Origin: Oscillatoriales cyanobacterium
GTDB taxonomy: Bacteria; Cyanobacteriota; Cyanobacteriia; Cyanobacteriales; Microcoleaceae
Assembly (NCBI GenBank): GCA_004292955.1
Contig: RDXX01000009.1
Coordinates: 124,001 to 188,000 of the forward strand
Reading direction: 5' to 3'
Length of the DNA: 64,000 nucleotides
The notes beneath the pieces are model-generated. The model searched no databases and had not been told where the DNA came from. It was given only the letters and a program-made list of their open reading frames with translations. A program made the position numbers and the translations under genes. Each line of letters starts with the position of its first letter. Position 1 is the stretch's first letter. Below are positions 34,952 through 43,008 of the stretch, in pieces.

Positions 34952-36160
34952 ATGAGTGCGGAAGATATGGGCGATCGCGACAACAATTTTAATCAAAACA
35001 ACCCTCAAAATCGAGGGCTGCTAGGATCGGGCTGGCGACCTCTCTACCGTCAATTTGATTGGGAACACCTGCTGCACTTAGCATCTAGCGACCCTGTAGA
35101 ACTCGCTCAAAAAACTTTAGATGCAGCCAGCGATATCGCCGATGCCATGGGACGACACCAGTATACTTGGTGGGCGAATATCTTAAATGTATTTTCGGAA
35201 AATACTCGCTACGAAATAGACGAGTTTTGGGATTACATTACTCCGCAGCCAGTTTACCCGGATTACCGTTACAAAGATGTTTTAGTCACCGAAACGCCTG
35301 TTGTTCAATTGGTCAGCCGCGCTAGCATTCCCATCGACTACGTTCTCAACAAACTCCAAGAGATTGCTGTTTTCAAAGTTCTGGATTTGCTGGGGAAACC
35401 GGATGTGATTACCCAGTTTTTTATGGAACGGCATTTTTCTTATCCGCGGGAGCGATTTGTTAGCTGGGAACGCTTGGAAGTTTTGGGTACTGTTTATGCT
35501 TATTGGGGACAAGCAGGCTGCTGGCTGCAAATTGACAGCTACGACAGGGGTCGGCGGTGCTACACTCTGATCTGCAAAGATATTGCGCCGTTAGTTAGCA
35601 AGGCTACTTATAATTTAGCGGTGATTCTCAGCGGGTACAAAAGCCGTGTCGGACAGGTTCACAGTTACTTCCCTATTCGGACTTTTTCTGCGGAAGTTCA
35701 AAGTTTTACTGATACTGTTCAGCAGGCAATTCTCGACCAAAATCAGTTGGCTGTGTTGGTTAGTGGCGAACCGGGGACTGGCAAAACTGCTTGGACTCAA
35801 GCGGTAGCAAAGGAGATTTTAGTGCCGCTGGGTTATGTGATCTTTATCTTAGATCATGATGCGGTGGAAAATTTTGTGCCCCCGAGTTATTTGCAGCGGA
35901 TTTGCATTATTATCAACGAGGCTGATAATTTGGCTCAAGATCGATCGACCGCAGCGGCCCAACGCAGTAACAAAACTGAACATATTTTGAGTTTGCTGGA
36001 TGGAACTCTGTATCAAAGCGTGATGGACGAGCACGGGATTCAATTTCAGCAGAAACTCGTAGTGTTACTCACTTGCAACACGATTGAAAGATTAGATCCT
36101 GCGATGCTGCGGAAAGGAAGAGTGGATTTTACCAGTGAATTTACGCACAAATTTGTTTGA
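34952..36160 (+). CDS. AAA-family ATPase with unusual Walker B
   Basis: 402 residues. The first 260 residues are a cyanobacterium-type N-terminal region (RQFDWEHLLHLASSDPVELA, DEFWDYITPQPVYPDYRYKD) without a family that I can name. The ATPase domain follows: Walker A VSGEPGTGKTAWTQA, Walker B region ICIIINEADNLAQD, sensor 1 VVLLTCNTIERLD and an Arg-finger-like MLRKGRVDFT. The Walker B core has Asn where Asp is usual (INEAD rather than IDEAD). It follows kptA. It may be a remodelling ATPase. Substrate unknown. Confidence 0.8.
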   Translation: MSAEDMGDRDNNFNQNNPQNRGLLGSGWRPLYRQFDWEHLLHLASSDPVELAQKTLDAASDIADAMGRHQYTWWANILNVFSENTRYEIDEFWDYITPQPVYPDYRYKDVLVTETPVVQLVSRASIPIDYVLNKLQEIAVFKVLDLLGKPDVITQFFMERHFSYPRERFVSWERLEVLGTVYAYWGQAGCWLQIDSYDRGRRCYTLICKDIAPLVSKATYNLAVILSGYKSRVGQVHSYFPIRTFSAEVQSFTDTVQQAILDQNQLAVLVSGEPGTGKTAWTQAVAKEILVPLGYVIFILDHDAVENFVPPSYLQRICIIINEADNLAQDRSTAAAQRSNKTEHILSLLDGTLYQSVMDEHGIQFQQKLVVLLTCNTIERLDPAMLRKGRVDFTSEFTHKFV

Positions 36161-36340
36161 CGAGGCACGTAAAGTCTCACACACTTTGGGCGATTCACGA
36201 AGAGGGATAGCATTGCCGCGCGTACTGCTGCGCCACCTCAAATGTTGAATAATTATGAGGAAATTTCCTGAATGTCAAAGTTTCGGGAACAATTTATTAA
36301 GTACCTATGGACACATCCCCTAAAAAATGATATTACTGAT

Positions 36341-36367
36341 GGGTGAGACCCTCCAAGGGTATCACCC
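36341..36367. terminator. Hairpin downstream of the AAA ATPase gene
   Basis: GGGTGAGACCCT pairs with AGGGTATCACCC with one mismatch, a compact hairpin in the gap before the next kinase gene. No T-run follows, so it is a weak terminator candidate. Confidence 0.4.
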
Positions 36368-36448
36368 AAAACAGCCAATCAGGGGAAGAGTGTTTTAGGT
36401 CTGAAATAGATTTTTCAAACTTGACAGCTATGGAGGAAATCCCAAATC

Positions 36449-38641
36449 GTGCAAACTAAGCCAGTTAAGCAAGAAATTCGACTGGGAAGGTATGCCGGGG
36501 GGAAAATCCCGATCGCCCACCAACCCCCTGATGCAGCCATGTCCGAAAATAAAGAGGGATTTCGGCGGTTTGTGGAGCGCTCCGCCGACGCCGTGGCAAT
36601 GGTAGATTGTGAAATGCGCTATCTGTCGGTTTCTCGTCGCTGGGAAACAGATTGCGGGTTTGGTGGCGGTGAGGCCCTTGGTCGGTCTCATTGGGAACTG
36701 TTCCCAAATCTCCCGGAATATTGGCACCAAAATGCTCGCGCTTGTTTGGCGGGAGTTTTGGAATATAGCGAGTTTGTCGTAGGGCAATCGCCCGTATCTG
36801 TAGCAGGAAAAATCGAAGTTGGGGTCAGCGCTTCGGAAAAATGGGTATTTTTGCCGTGGAAAAATAACGAGGGTGCGATCGGCGGTTTGATCCTGTTTGC
36901 CGAAAAGATAACAGAAAGAAATTTCTACAATATATGGAGGCCCGGTGGCAAAAGCCAGCAGTTAGAAACAAAACTACAACTAACTCAAAATGCCCTCGAC
37001 AATGCTGCTGATACAGTTTTTTTTACCACCTCCGACGGTCAAATTTGCTATGCGAATAAAGCGGCTTGCGATCGAGGAGGTTACTCGGAATCGGAACTGC
37101 TAAACCTGAGATTGAGCGACATCGATTCGCAATTGTCAGCATCGGATTGGCCAGATCGCTGGGTTGAACTCAAGCAGCAAAACAACCTTACTTTTGAAAC
37201 CAGTTATAGAACTAAAAACGGCACCAGTTTTCCCGTCGAAGTTCAAGTCAATTATTTAGAATACGACGGCTGCGAATACTGCTGCACGATCGCCCGCGAC
37301 ATTTGGGCTCGCCTCGCAGCAAAATCTGCGCTTTTAGAGGCAAAAGAGCAACTTCAAGCCGTCTTGGATGCGGTGCCCGGATTAGTTTCTTGGGTAAGTT
37401 CCGATTTGCGCTACTTGGGAGTAAACCGACATTTAGCTTCCGCTTACCAAATGCCTGCGGAACTATTTACAGGTAAAAAAGTAGGTTTTTTAGATACAAG
37501 TCCCAAATTTAACGACTTAGTATACGATTTTTTTGTCGGCTCGAACCATAAGACCTCTCAAGAAGTAACAGCGAGCATCAGAGGAGAAAATAAAACTTAT
37601 TTAATTGTGGCTCAAAAATATCAAAAAAATACGGCAGCAGTATTTGTGGGATTGGACATTACAGAAAGCAAACAGTCTTTGTTGGCTTTGCAAGAATCGG
37701 AAGAACGCCTGCGCCAGCAAGCGGCAAAATTAGAGCGGACGCTGTTAGTTTTGCAGCAAACTCAAACTCAACTGATTCAAACAGAAAAGATGTCATCTCT
37801 AGGGCAGTTGGTAGCAGGAATAGCGCATGAAATCAACAATCCAGTTAGTTTCATTTCTGGCAACGTCAGCCACGCCACTGGCTACATTCAAGAACTGCTG
37901 CGTTCGATCGACCTTTACCAAAAAAATTATCCCGATCCAGCTCCGGAAATTCAAGATTTGATGGAAGAATTAGACTTAGACTTCATCAAAAAAGACATAC
38001 CAAAACTGCTAAATTCAATGAAAGTCGGTTCGGAGAGAATTCGGGATGTTGTGCGATCGCTCCGCTTGTTCTCGCGTACTGACGAACCTGAAATGAAGCC
38101 TGCGGATATCCATGAAGGTTTGGACAGCACTGTGCTGATCTTGCAAAATCGCCTCCAAGCTAAAGGGGGACGGCCGGGTATTTCTCTAGTTAAGGAATAC
38201 GGGAATTTGCCGCGAGTCCGCTGCTATCCGGGACAGTTAAATCAAGTGTTCATGCACTTGTTGACAAATGCGATCGACGCTTTGGAAGCAGAGGGAAGAA
38301 ATCCGGAAAAGTATGGTACAATCCAAAATCAGTCTTTGTTGTCTGCCGGTAGCTCGGGAACTGAAATATTCAATCCCGAAATTCGGATTCGGACAGAAGT
38401 GATAGGGGAGAGCGAAGTGGCGATCGCCATTAGCGACAACGGCCCTGGAATGACTGAAGAAGTTCTCTGCCGTATCTTTGACCCTTTATTTACCACTAAA
38501 TGTCAGGCCACGAGCACAGGTTTGGGATTGGCAATATCCCAGCATTTGGTAGTAGAAAAGCATGGTGGTGACTTGCTGTGTATTTCTCGTCCGGGAGAGG
38601 GAACTGAGTTAATCGTTAAAATTGCGATCGGTAACGATTAA
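36449..38641 (+). CDS. Multi-PAS sensor histidine kinase
   Basis: 730 residues from GTG at 36449, with GGAGG 13 nt upstream; an in-frame ATG at 36539 is an alternative. Three PAS-type domains are visible (about 30-160, 185-300 with FFTTSDGQICYANKAACDRG, and 310-420 with VLDAVPGLVSWVSSDLRYLG). A coiled coil precedes the kinase core with H-box IAHEINNPVSFISGN near 460, HLLTNAIDALE, SDNGPGM and STGLGLAI. It has no membrane helices and no receiver. The partner regulator is not adjacent. Probably cytoplasmic, sensing a ligand or redox state. Confidence 0.9.
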   Translation: MQTKPVKQEIRLGRYAGGKIPIAHQPPDAAMSENKEGFRRFVERSADAVAMVDCEMRYLSVSRRWETDCGFGGGEALGRSHWELFPNLPEYWHQNARACLAGVLEYSEFVVGQSPVSVAGKIEVGVSASEKWVFLPWKNNEGAIGGLILFAEKITERNFYNIWRPGGKSQQLETKLQLTQNALDNAADTVFFTTSDGQICYANKAACDRGGYSESELLNLRLSDIDSQLSASDWPDRWVELKQQNNLTFETSYRTKNGTSFPVEVQVNYLEYDGCEYCCTIARDIWARLAAKSALLEAKEQLQAVLDAVPGLVSWVSSDLRYLGVNRHLASAYQMPAELFTGKKVGFLDTSPKFNDLVYDFFVGSNHKTSQEVTASIRGENKTYLIVAQKYQKNTAAVFVGLDITESKQSLLALQESEERLRQQAAKLERTLLVLQQTQTQLIQTEKMSSLGQLVAGIAHEINNPVSFISGNVSHATGYIQELLRSIDLYQKNYPDPAPEIQDLMEELDLDFIKKDIPKLLNSMKVGSERIRDVVRSLRLFSRTDEPEMKPADIHEGLDSTVLILQNRLQAKGGRPGISLVKEYGNLPRVRCYPGQLNQVFMHLLTNAIDALEAEGRNPEKYGTIQNQSLLSAGSSGTEIFNPEIRIRTEVIGESEVAIAISDNGPGMTEEVLCRIFDPLFTTKCQATSTGLGLAISQHLVVEKHGGDLLCISRPGEGTELIVKIAIGND

Positions 38642-38729
38642 TCGATTCGATCCAAACCTGGAATTATTTGAGGGTGCTTTTCCTATCAGAATGTGGCGAC
38701 TAAGGACTAATGTTTTTTCACTAAGTTTT

Positions 38730-38792
38730 GTAGGTGCGTCAGGAATGAATCTTATACGAGATACCAATCATTTTTTGCCTGAGGCACCCTAC
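38730..38792. repeat. GTAGGTGCGTCAGG inverted repeat
   Basis: Arms GTAGGTGCGTCAGG and CCTGAGGCACCCTAC. A relative with GTAGGGTGCGT arms is at 57139-57205. It lies between the kinase gene and the following small gene. Confidence 0.65.
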
Positions 38793-38828
38793 AAAATCTA
38801 CAATCTACAATCTAAAATCTAAAATAAT

Positions 38829-39122
38829 ATGGTAATTGAATGGCTGAGATTTAAAGTACCTCGCGAAAAATGGGAACAGTTTATTCTGCGAGATGAAGAA
38901 GTTTGGACGGCCGGACTCAAAAGTTTTCCCGGTTATTTGGGCAAAGAAGTTTGGGTGGATGCGGTGGAAAATGAGGTGCTGATGTTGATTCGGTGGGAAA
39001 CTAGGGAACAGTGGAACTCGGTGCCGCAAAGCACAATCGATGAGTTGGATGCTAAAATGGGGGATTTGCAAATGCCGATCGTCGAAAGTCGCGAATATCA
39101 AGTTCGCAAGTTTTTGCATTAG
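38829..39122 (+). CDS. TIGR03792-like small protein
   Basis: 97 residues: MVIEWLRFKVPREKWEQFIL, DEEVWTAGLKSFPGYLGKEV, and LMLIRWETREQWNSVPQ. The fold is a dimeric alpha-beta barrel of the antibiotic biosynthesis monooxygenase type, and the pattern matches the uncharacterised cyanobacterial TIGR03792 family. No cofactor-binding residues can be identified from sequence. Monocistronic. Function unknown. Confidence 0.8.
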   Translation: MVIEWLRFKVPREKWEQFILRDEEVWTAGLKSFPGYLGKEVWVDAVENEVLMLIRWETREQWNSVPQSTIDELDAKMGDLQMPIVESREYQVRKFLH

Positions 39123-39125
39123 TAT

Positions 39126-39292
39126 CGCAACTCGTACAATCATCGCAGTGTTTGGTATTTGGTATAAAGGGCGATCGCTCTTTCATTTTAGGCGATCGGT
39201 CGTCAGAAACCAGAAAGGGTGATCGCACTCCGTACAATGATCGCAGTGTTTGGTATTTGGTGTGAAGGGCGATCGATCTTTATTGACTATTT
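39126..39292. repeat. HIP1-rich dispersed repeats
   Basis: GTACAATGATCGCAGTGTTT then GGTATTTGGTGTGAAGGGCG recurs here twice, with GATCGCTCTTTCATTTTAGG between. More copies lie at 39945-40045, 40757-40830 and 41575-41820. They surround the small two-gene modules of this strip. Confidence 0.75.
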
Positions 39293-39299
39293 GATGCGA

Positions 39300-39620
39300 T
39301 TACTCTGGTGGTTCAGTACCTAGAGGGGCTTGACGACGGTGACGAATGTGTAATATCGCGACGGTATCGCCCTCCACCACAAACAGAATCCGATAGTTTC
39401 TTCCTTTACCAACCCACAGTTGTCGAATTTCCCGACCAATGATGGCAGCTTCGGGTGCGACTGAGCAACGGTAAGGAAACTCTTGTAGGGATGCGATCGC
39501 GTCTTGGATATCGTAGTACCACTGATTTGCGATATCAGCACTCAGATAATCGCACATCCAACGGTAGGCGGTTTCAATTTCTTGAAAGGCAGGTGGCTGA
39601 ATTAGAACTTGATAACTCAT
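39300..39620 (-). CDS. ParE/RelE-type toxin
   Basis: 106 residues: VLIQPPAFQEIETAYRWMCD, then IASLQEFPYRCSVAPEAAII, and REIRQLWVGKGRNYRILFVV, VAILHIRHRRQ. This is the usual ParE/RelE topology with a C-terminal basic strand. It overlaps the preceding 89-residue gene by four bases (39617-39620). ParE members inhibit gyrase and RelE members cleave mRNA at the ribosome; sequence alone does not decide between them. Confidence 0.87.
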   Translation of the reverse strand: MSYQVLIQPPAFQEIETAYRWMCDYLSADIANQWYYDIQDAIASLQEFPYRCSVAPEAAIIGREIRQLWVGKGRNYRILFVVEGDTVAILHIRHRRQAPLGTEPPE

Positions 39621-39886
39621 AGACGGGGAGGAATGTTGAACTGCTGTTGTAGCGCTGTCATGGCTTTCTCGACTGGGATTCCTTCACCTCGATCGAAGCT
39701 TTCGATCCCTTTGCGGATGCCGATGATGGCTTCGAGGTAGTCGATGCGCTCTAGCAGTTGTTCGTAGGTATTGAGTTGGGGGTGTGGAGGCGATTTGAGC
39801 GATCGCACCAAACTGAGAAGATCCGCAAGCAGTTCGTCAGGGGTGCTATCGATTTCTTGGATGAGGAGTTCTTTGATAGTCATCAC
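39617..39886 (-). CDS. Antitoxin partner of the ParE/RelE-type toxin
   Basis: 89 residues. The opening (MMTIKELLIQEIDSTPDELL, ADLLSLVRSLKS) is shared by many small cyanobacterial antitoxins, and the protein at 41307-41549 begins likewise. The C-terminal part (GIRKGIESFDRGEGIPVEKA) could bind the toxin. The start is 39886 or 39883 (adjacent Mets). It is coupled to the toxin by a four-base overlap. DNA binding has to be assumed from the general pattern. Confidence 0.82.
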   Translation of the reverse strand: MMTIKELLIQEIDSTPDELLADLLSLVRSLKSPPHPQLNTYEQLLERIDYLEAIIGIRKGIESFDRGEGIPVEKAMTALQQQFNIPPRL

Positions 39887-39944
39887 GGAATCTCAGGAGG
39901 ATTGATACTTTGATTATAACAAGTGTCGATCGCTCTTTTTTACT

Positions 39945-40045
39945 CAAGCGATCGCACTCCGTACAACGATCGCAGTGTTTGGTATTTGGTGTGAAGGGCG
40001 ATCGCAACTCGTACAATATCACACTGTTTGGTATAATGTTATAAC
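39945..40045. repeat. HIP1-rich dispersed repeats, second group
   Basis: GATCGCACTCCGTACAACGA, TCGCAGTGTTTGGTATTTGG and a shorter third copy (CTCGTACAATATCACACTGT), directly before the DUF5674 gene. Possibly it carries that gene's promoter; this cannot be shown. Confidence 0.65.
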
Positions 40046-40067
40046 TGAATCTAAAACATAGACAGAG

Positions 40068-40403
40068 ATGATTAATCTGATTCAAGAGCGTGCGACTCAA
40101 GAGCAACTTGAAGAAATGTTAGAAATCCTTAACAGTTATATTAAACTAGCAGTGGATATCGAACGGGGAATTTTGGCAGGTGGTGGAGAACTTCACGCTG
40201 ATTGCGAAGCTGTGTTGCTTGAAAATGGAAGCAAACAGGTAGATATTTGGGGAGCAGATTGGTATCCGCTGACAGAAGAGGTAGGATATGAATCTCTAAT
40301 CAATATCCGTCCCCGTCAAAACAATCGTTCGATGGAAATTCAAGATCCGATGATTCGAGAACAAGTTGCTCAGATCGTTCAACAGTTATTAGGAGGATTA
40401 TGA
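40068..40403 (+). CDS. DUF5674-family protein
   Basis: 111 residues. The stretch MLEILNSYIKLAVDIERGIL, AGGGELHADCEAVLLENGSK and WGADWYPLTEEVGYESLINI is characteristic of DUF5674. The conserved Asp/His/Cys cluster (GGGELHADCE) is intact. The family is uncharacterised and occurs mostly in cyanobacteria and some archaea, usually beside another small gene, which fits here: its stop overlaps the next start by four bases. It may be an antitoxin-like half of a pair; that is inference. Confidence 0.85.
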   Translation: MINLIQERATQEQLEEMLEILNSYIKLAVDIERGILAGGGELHADCEAVLLENGSKQVDIWGADWYPLTEEVGYESLINIRPRQNNRSMEIQDPMIREQVAQIVQQLLGGL

Positions 40404-40753
40404 GAGATTGGAATGCTTTAAAGGAACGCTATTTGCGAGACGAATTACCCATTCGTTTGGGAAATTTAGCATCGAATTTGGCACGAATTAAATCTCGATG
40501 TCAAAATGTAGCTAATGGCGCAATAATTGAAAGTCTGCTGCAAGAAAGTAAGCTATTTATTGAATGGACTGCTCAAGATGCAGAGATAGAAATAGCTGCT
40601 GAGTTAGTTGAGTTGCAGATTCAGTTAGCTTGCTGGCAGTATTCTTGGGCAGGGATTTGGGAGGATGCGGAACAACGAATGAGGGTTGGAGAAGAGGGAA
40701 GGATTTGGTCAGAAAAAGTGCTGAATATGTCGGGTTTATTGGCTGGGAATTAG
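40400..40753 (+). CDS. Unknown partner of DUF5674 protein
   Basis: 117 residues, helical, acidic. MRDWNALKERYLRDELPIRL, LASNLARIKSRCQNVANGAI and LFIEWTAQDAEIEIAAELVE indicate a long helical bundle. ATGA overlap (40400-40403) couples it to the DUF5674 gene. I do not recognise the family. Conserved Trp/Arg residues (IEWT, WSWAGIWED) suggest a structured domain, not a random frame. Confidence 0.72.
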   Translation: MRDWNALKERYLRDELPIRLGNLASNLARIKSRCQNVANGAIIESLLQESKLFIEWTAQDAEIEIAAELVELQIQLACWQYSWAGIWEDAEQRMRVGEEGRIWSEKVLNMSGLLAGN

Positions 40754-40756
40754 ATA

Positions 40757-40830
40757 AATGCGATCGCTCTTTCGTTTTAGGCGATCGCTCGTCAGAAACA
40801 ACAAAGGGCGATCGCTCTTGATGCGCGATC
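40757..40830. repeat. HIP1-rich repeat, third group
   Basis: GATCGCTCTTTCGTTTTAGG, then CGATCGCTCGTCAGAAACAA. The same string occurs at 41680-41720. Confidence 0.65.
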
Positions 40831-40848
40831 GGGCGAGATCCTTCATCC

Positions 40849-41307
40849 TTACTCTGGCGATATTAAAATCCAGGATTCCAACTCAAATGGCTGAACTGAT
40901 TTAATACGCTGGAAATCTCGATCTGCTGTCACTAAGGTGAGTTGATGCTGGAGTACAACGGCGGCAATCCACAGGTCATTTTCGCCGATGCCCAATTGAG
41001 TCATGTTGGTTCTACGGCGCTGGGCTTTGTCTTTTGGGGCGTAGCGATCGAAAACTGCCGCTTTGAGGTTGCCGTAAATTTCGGCGGTTGTTTCGTCGAT
41101 GGGGTAGATGTATAGCCCAAGCAGAAAGCGTTGAACTAGGGCAAGATTAGCCTGTCGTTGTTGCGATCGCGCGGCCATGTCAATCAGTTCACCCTTGACA
41201 ATGGTGCAGGTGGCGATCGACTCATCCCCAAGGTTGGCAAGGCGATCGAGTATTTGAGTGTTGCCTAGTAAGGCATAGCTACAATGGTTGGTATCTAGGA
41301 GAAACAT
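40849..41307 (-). CDS. VapC-type PIN ribonuclease toxin
   Basis: 152 residues. The four acidic positions: Asp in FLLDTNHCSYAL, Glu in CTIVKGELIDM, Asp in GENDLWIAAVVL and Asp in VTADRDFQRI. All are intact. The family cleaves specific tRNAs or rRNA. The 80-residue gene upstream ends one base into this start, so the two are coupled as antitoxin and toxin. Confidence 0.92.
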   Translation of the reverse strand: MFLLDTNHCSYALLGNTQILDRLANLGDESIATCTIVKGELIDMAARSQQRQANLALVQRFLLGLYIYPIDETTAEIYGNLKAAVFDRYAPKDKAQRRRTNMTQLGIGENDLWIAAVVLQHQLTLVTADRDFQRIKSVQPFELESWILISPE

Positions 41308-41549
41308 TATTCAAAGGGATTGGGGCTGTAGTCAAATTGTGCTTCACCGCGTGAATTTTGGACGGCTTCTAGACATTCATGGAAGTCGTCGCCTGACCAA
41401 GTGCCGATTGTCTTGAGGTGAGCGAGGAAGGATTTAGCAGATGTGATAGAAGGTTTGGTGGAGAGAGATTTCATGAAGCTGAGGGCTTCGACAAGCCTTG
41501 TGCTGGGCAAAGCTTCGATTGCTTCCAAGAGTTGTTCTTTGATGGTCAT
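41307..41549 (-). CDS. Antitoxin partner of VapC
   Basis: 80 residues. MTIKEQLLEAIEALPSTRLV and EALSFMKSLS form the N-terminal helix pair typical of small cyanobacterial antitoxins; the C-terminus (WSGDDFHECLEAVQNSRGEA, DYSPNPFE) is the acidic toxin-binding type. It overlaps the toxin start by one base. The N-terminus is similar to that of the antitoxin at 39617-39886 (MTIKELLIQ), so the two may share origin. Confidence 0.85.
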   Translation of the reverse strand: MTIKEQLLEAIEALPSTRLVEALSFMKSLSTKPSITSAKSFLAHLKTIGTWSGDDFHECLEAVQNSRGEAQFDYSPNPFE

Positions 41550-41574
41550 AGGGTGTGCTGGGGTTCTTGACTTA

Positions 41575-41820
41575 CGGGCGATCGCTCTTTCATTTTAGGC
41601 GATCGGTCATCGGAAATAACAAAGGGCGATCGATCTTGGTAGAATCATCGTACTGTTTGGTATTTGGTGTGAAGGGCGATCGCTCTTTCGTTTTAGGCGA
41701 TCGCTCGTCAGAAACAACAAAGGGCGATCGCTCTTGATGCGTGATGGCGATCGCACTCCGTACAATCATCGCAGTGTTTGGTATTTGGTGTGAAGGGCGA
41801 TCGCACTCCGTACAAACTAC
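41575..41820. repeat. HIP1-rich dispersed repeats, fourth group
   Basis: Several units of GATCGCTCTTTCATTTTAGG and CGTACAATCATCGCAGTGTT, with GGTATTTGGTGTGAAGGGCG. GCGATCGC occurs repeatedly, far above the surrounding density. No gene in 41550-41898. Confidence 0.75.
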
Positions 41821-41898
41821 AAACATCACATGAGAATGCTAGAAATAGATAAGCTTGTGAGTAAAAAAGGTGTGCGCTGCCCACTCTACTAACCAATA

Positions 41899-42252
41899 TT
41901 ACTGTCGCTGATCACACCATGCTGCGATAGATATAGGGACTAAAAATAAAGATAGTAACGCGAAAAAGAAAAGATGGTTAGGAAAAAAACCTAATAATAA
42001 TAACTTCCAAACAGTCAACCACCAAACAACACCAGATAATAAAAGCATCAAAACAAAGCTTCCATTTGAATAAGGTGCCTCATAACTGCTGCTTTCTCTC
42101 GCCATTTTAGCACGTCTTTCATTTTCATTTTCTTTTTCCTTTCTTTCATCTCCTGCTGCATACGCACAGGAGGAAGAACAATATTTTGTGCCGTCATGAA
42201 ATCCAAAACCAGGTTCATAGTGTTGACGACAATATCTGCATACGTTAGACAT
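41899..42252 (-). CDS. Small zinc-ribbon membrane protein
   Basis: 117 residues. The N-terminus has a possible zinc site: VCRYCRQHYEPGFGF and TKYCSSSCAYAAG (C-x2-C and C-x3-C). A charged linker (ERKEKENENERRAKM) follows, then two hydrophobic segments, FVLMLLLSGVVWWLTVWKLL and HLFFFALLSLFLVPISIAAW. An inner-membrane protein with a cytoplasmic Zn finger is likely. No family is recognised, and there are no coupled neighbours. Confidence 0.7.
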   Translation of the reverse strand: MSNVCRYCRQHYEPGFGFHDGTKYCSSSCAYAAGDERKEKENENERRAKMARESSSYEAPYSNGSFVLMLLLSGVVWWLTVWKLLLLGFFPNHLFFFALLSLFLVPISIAAWCDQRQ

Positions 42253-42330
42253 ATTCTTATTCCCTTAATGAACAATCTACCTTCTGAATCTTGAAACTAG
42301 GCGAATAGTTTACGCCTTCGTCATGACTAA

Positions 42331-42792
42331 TCAAGGATGCACACAAAATATCCTCGTTCGCGACTGATTCATTCTGACTCTAGATGTACCTTGTTGAAGC
42401 TTACAAGCAGAACCCCAAGATGGTTCGATTTGTGCTTCTTTCTGCTCAGATTCTTCCCAAGATTCGCCGTAGTTTCCACCCGCCTCACCACTAACGACCT
42501 TCCCATCTGCCCCGACTTTTCCATTAACACCCCAGCCACCTGATGTATTTATGACGTATTTATACTTACACAAATGTTGAACAACTCTCCCATTCCTCAT
42601 TTGTGGGGAATGCCAACCGCCTGAAGTTACTTGACGATTACCGATAACTTTTCCGTCTGGATAAGCATCTACGCAATAACGCTGAATGTCTAAAGCTTCC
42701 AGGCGCTCTGCTTTAGCAGGCAATGCGTTGAGTGCGGTTCCGAGTACCACCGAACTCACTGCCAAAAGTGAAAAGATTTTGGTCATTTTCAT
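42331..42792 (-). CDS. Secreted protein, unknown function
   Basis: 153 residues from the ATG at 42792. A signal peptide is clear: MKMTKIFSLLAVSSVVLGTA, then LNALPAKA with cleavage expected after AKA. The mature part has four Cys (RYCVDAYPDG, HLCKYKY, SACKLQQ, IFCVHP), which can form disulfides, and Gly/Trp-rich segments (SGGWHSPQ, NTSGGWGVNG). It is probably periplasmic or extracellular. The family is not recognised. The frame is open to a TTG at 42810. Confidence 0.75.
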   Translation of the reverse strand: MKMTKIFSLLAVSSVVLGTALNALPAKAERLEALDIQRYCVDAYPDGKVIGNRQVTSGGWHSPQMRNGRVVQHLCKYKYVINTSGGWGVNGKVGADGKVVSGEAGGNYGESWEESEQKEAQIEPSWGSACKLQQGTSRVRMNQSRTRIFCVHP

Positions 42793-43008
42793 AGTGACTT
42801 TCCTGTACAAATTGATTAACTCATCGGAACCTTGATATTGTTACTGAAAAATTCAAGCTTTGTCGAGGTCAAAAAAGTTCAAGTTTGTTACTGTTTTTTT
42901 GACTGTTTCACTCTATCAAATCTATTTTTTGTACAAAAATGTAGATAAATGTACTAAACTGTTTCTGAATGTGAGCTATAATACAGAAAACTCATCTCTC
43001 TCTTCCTA

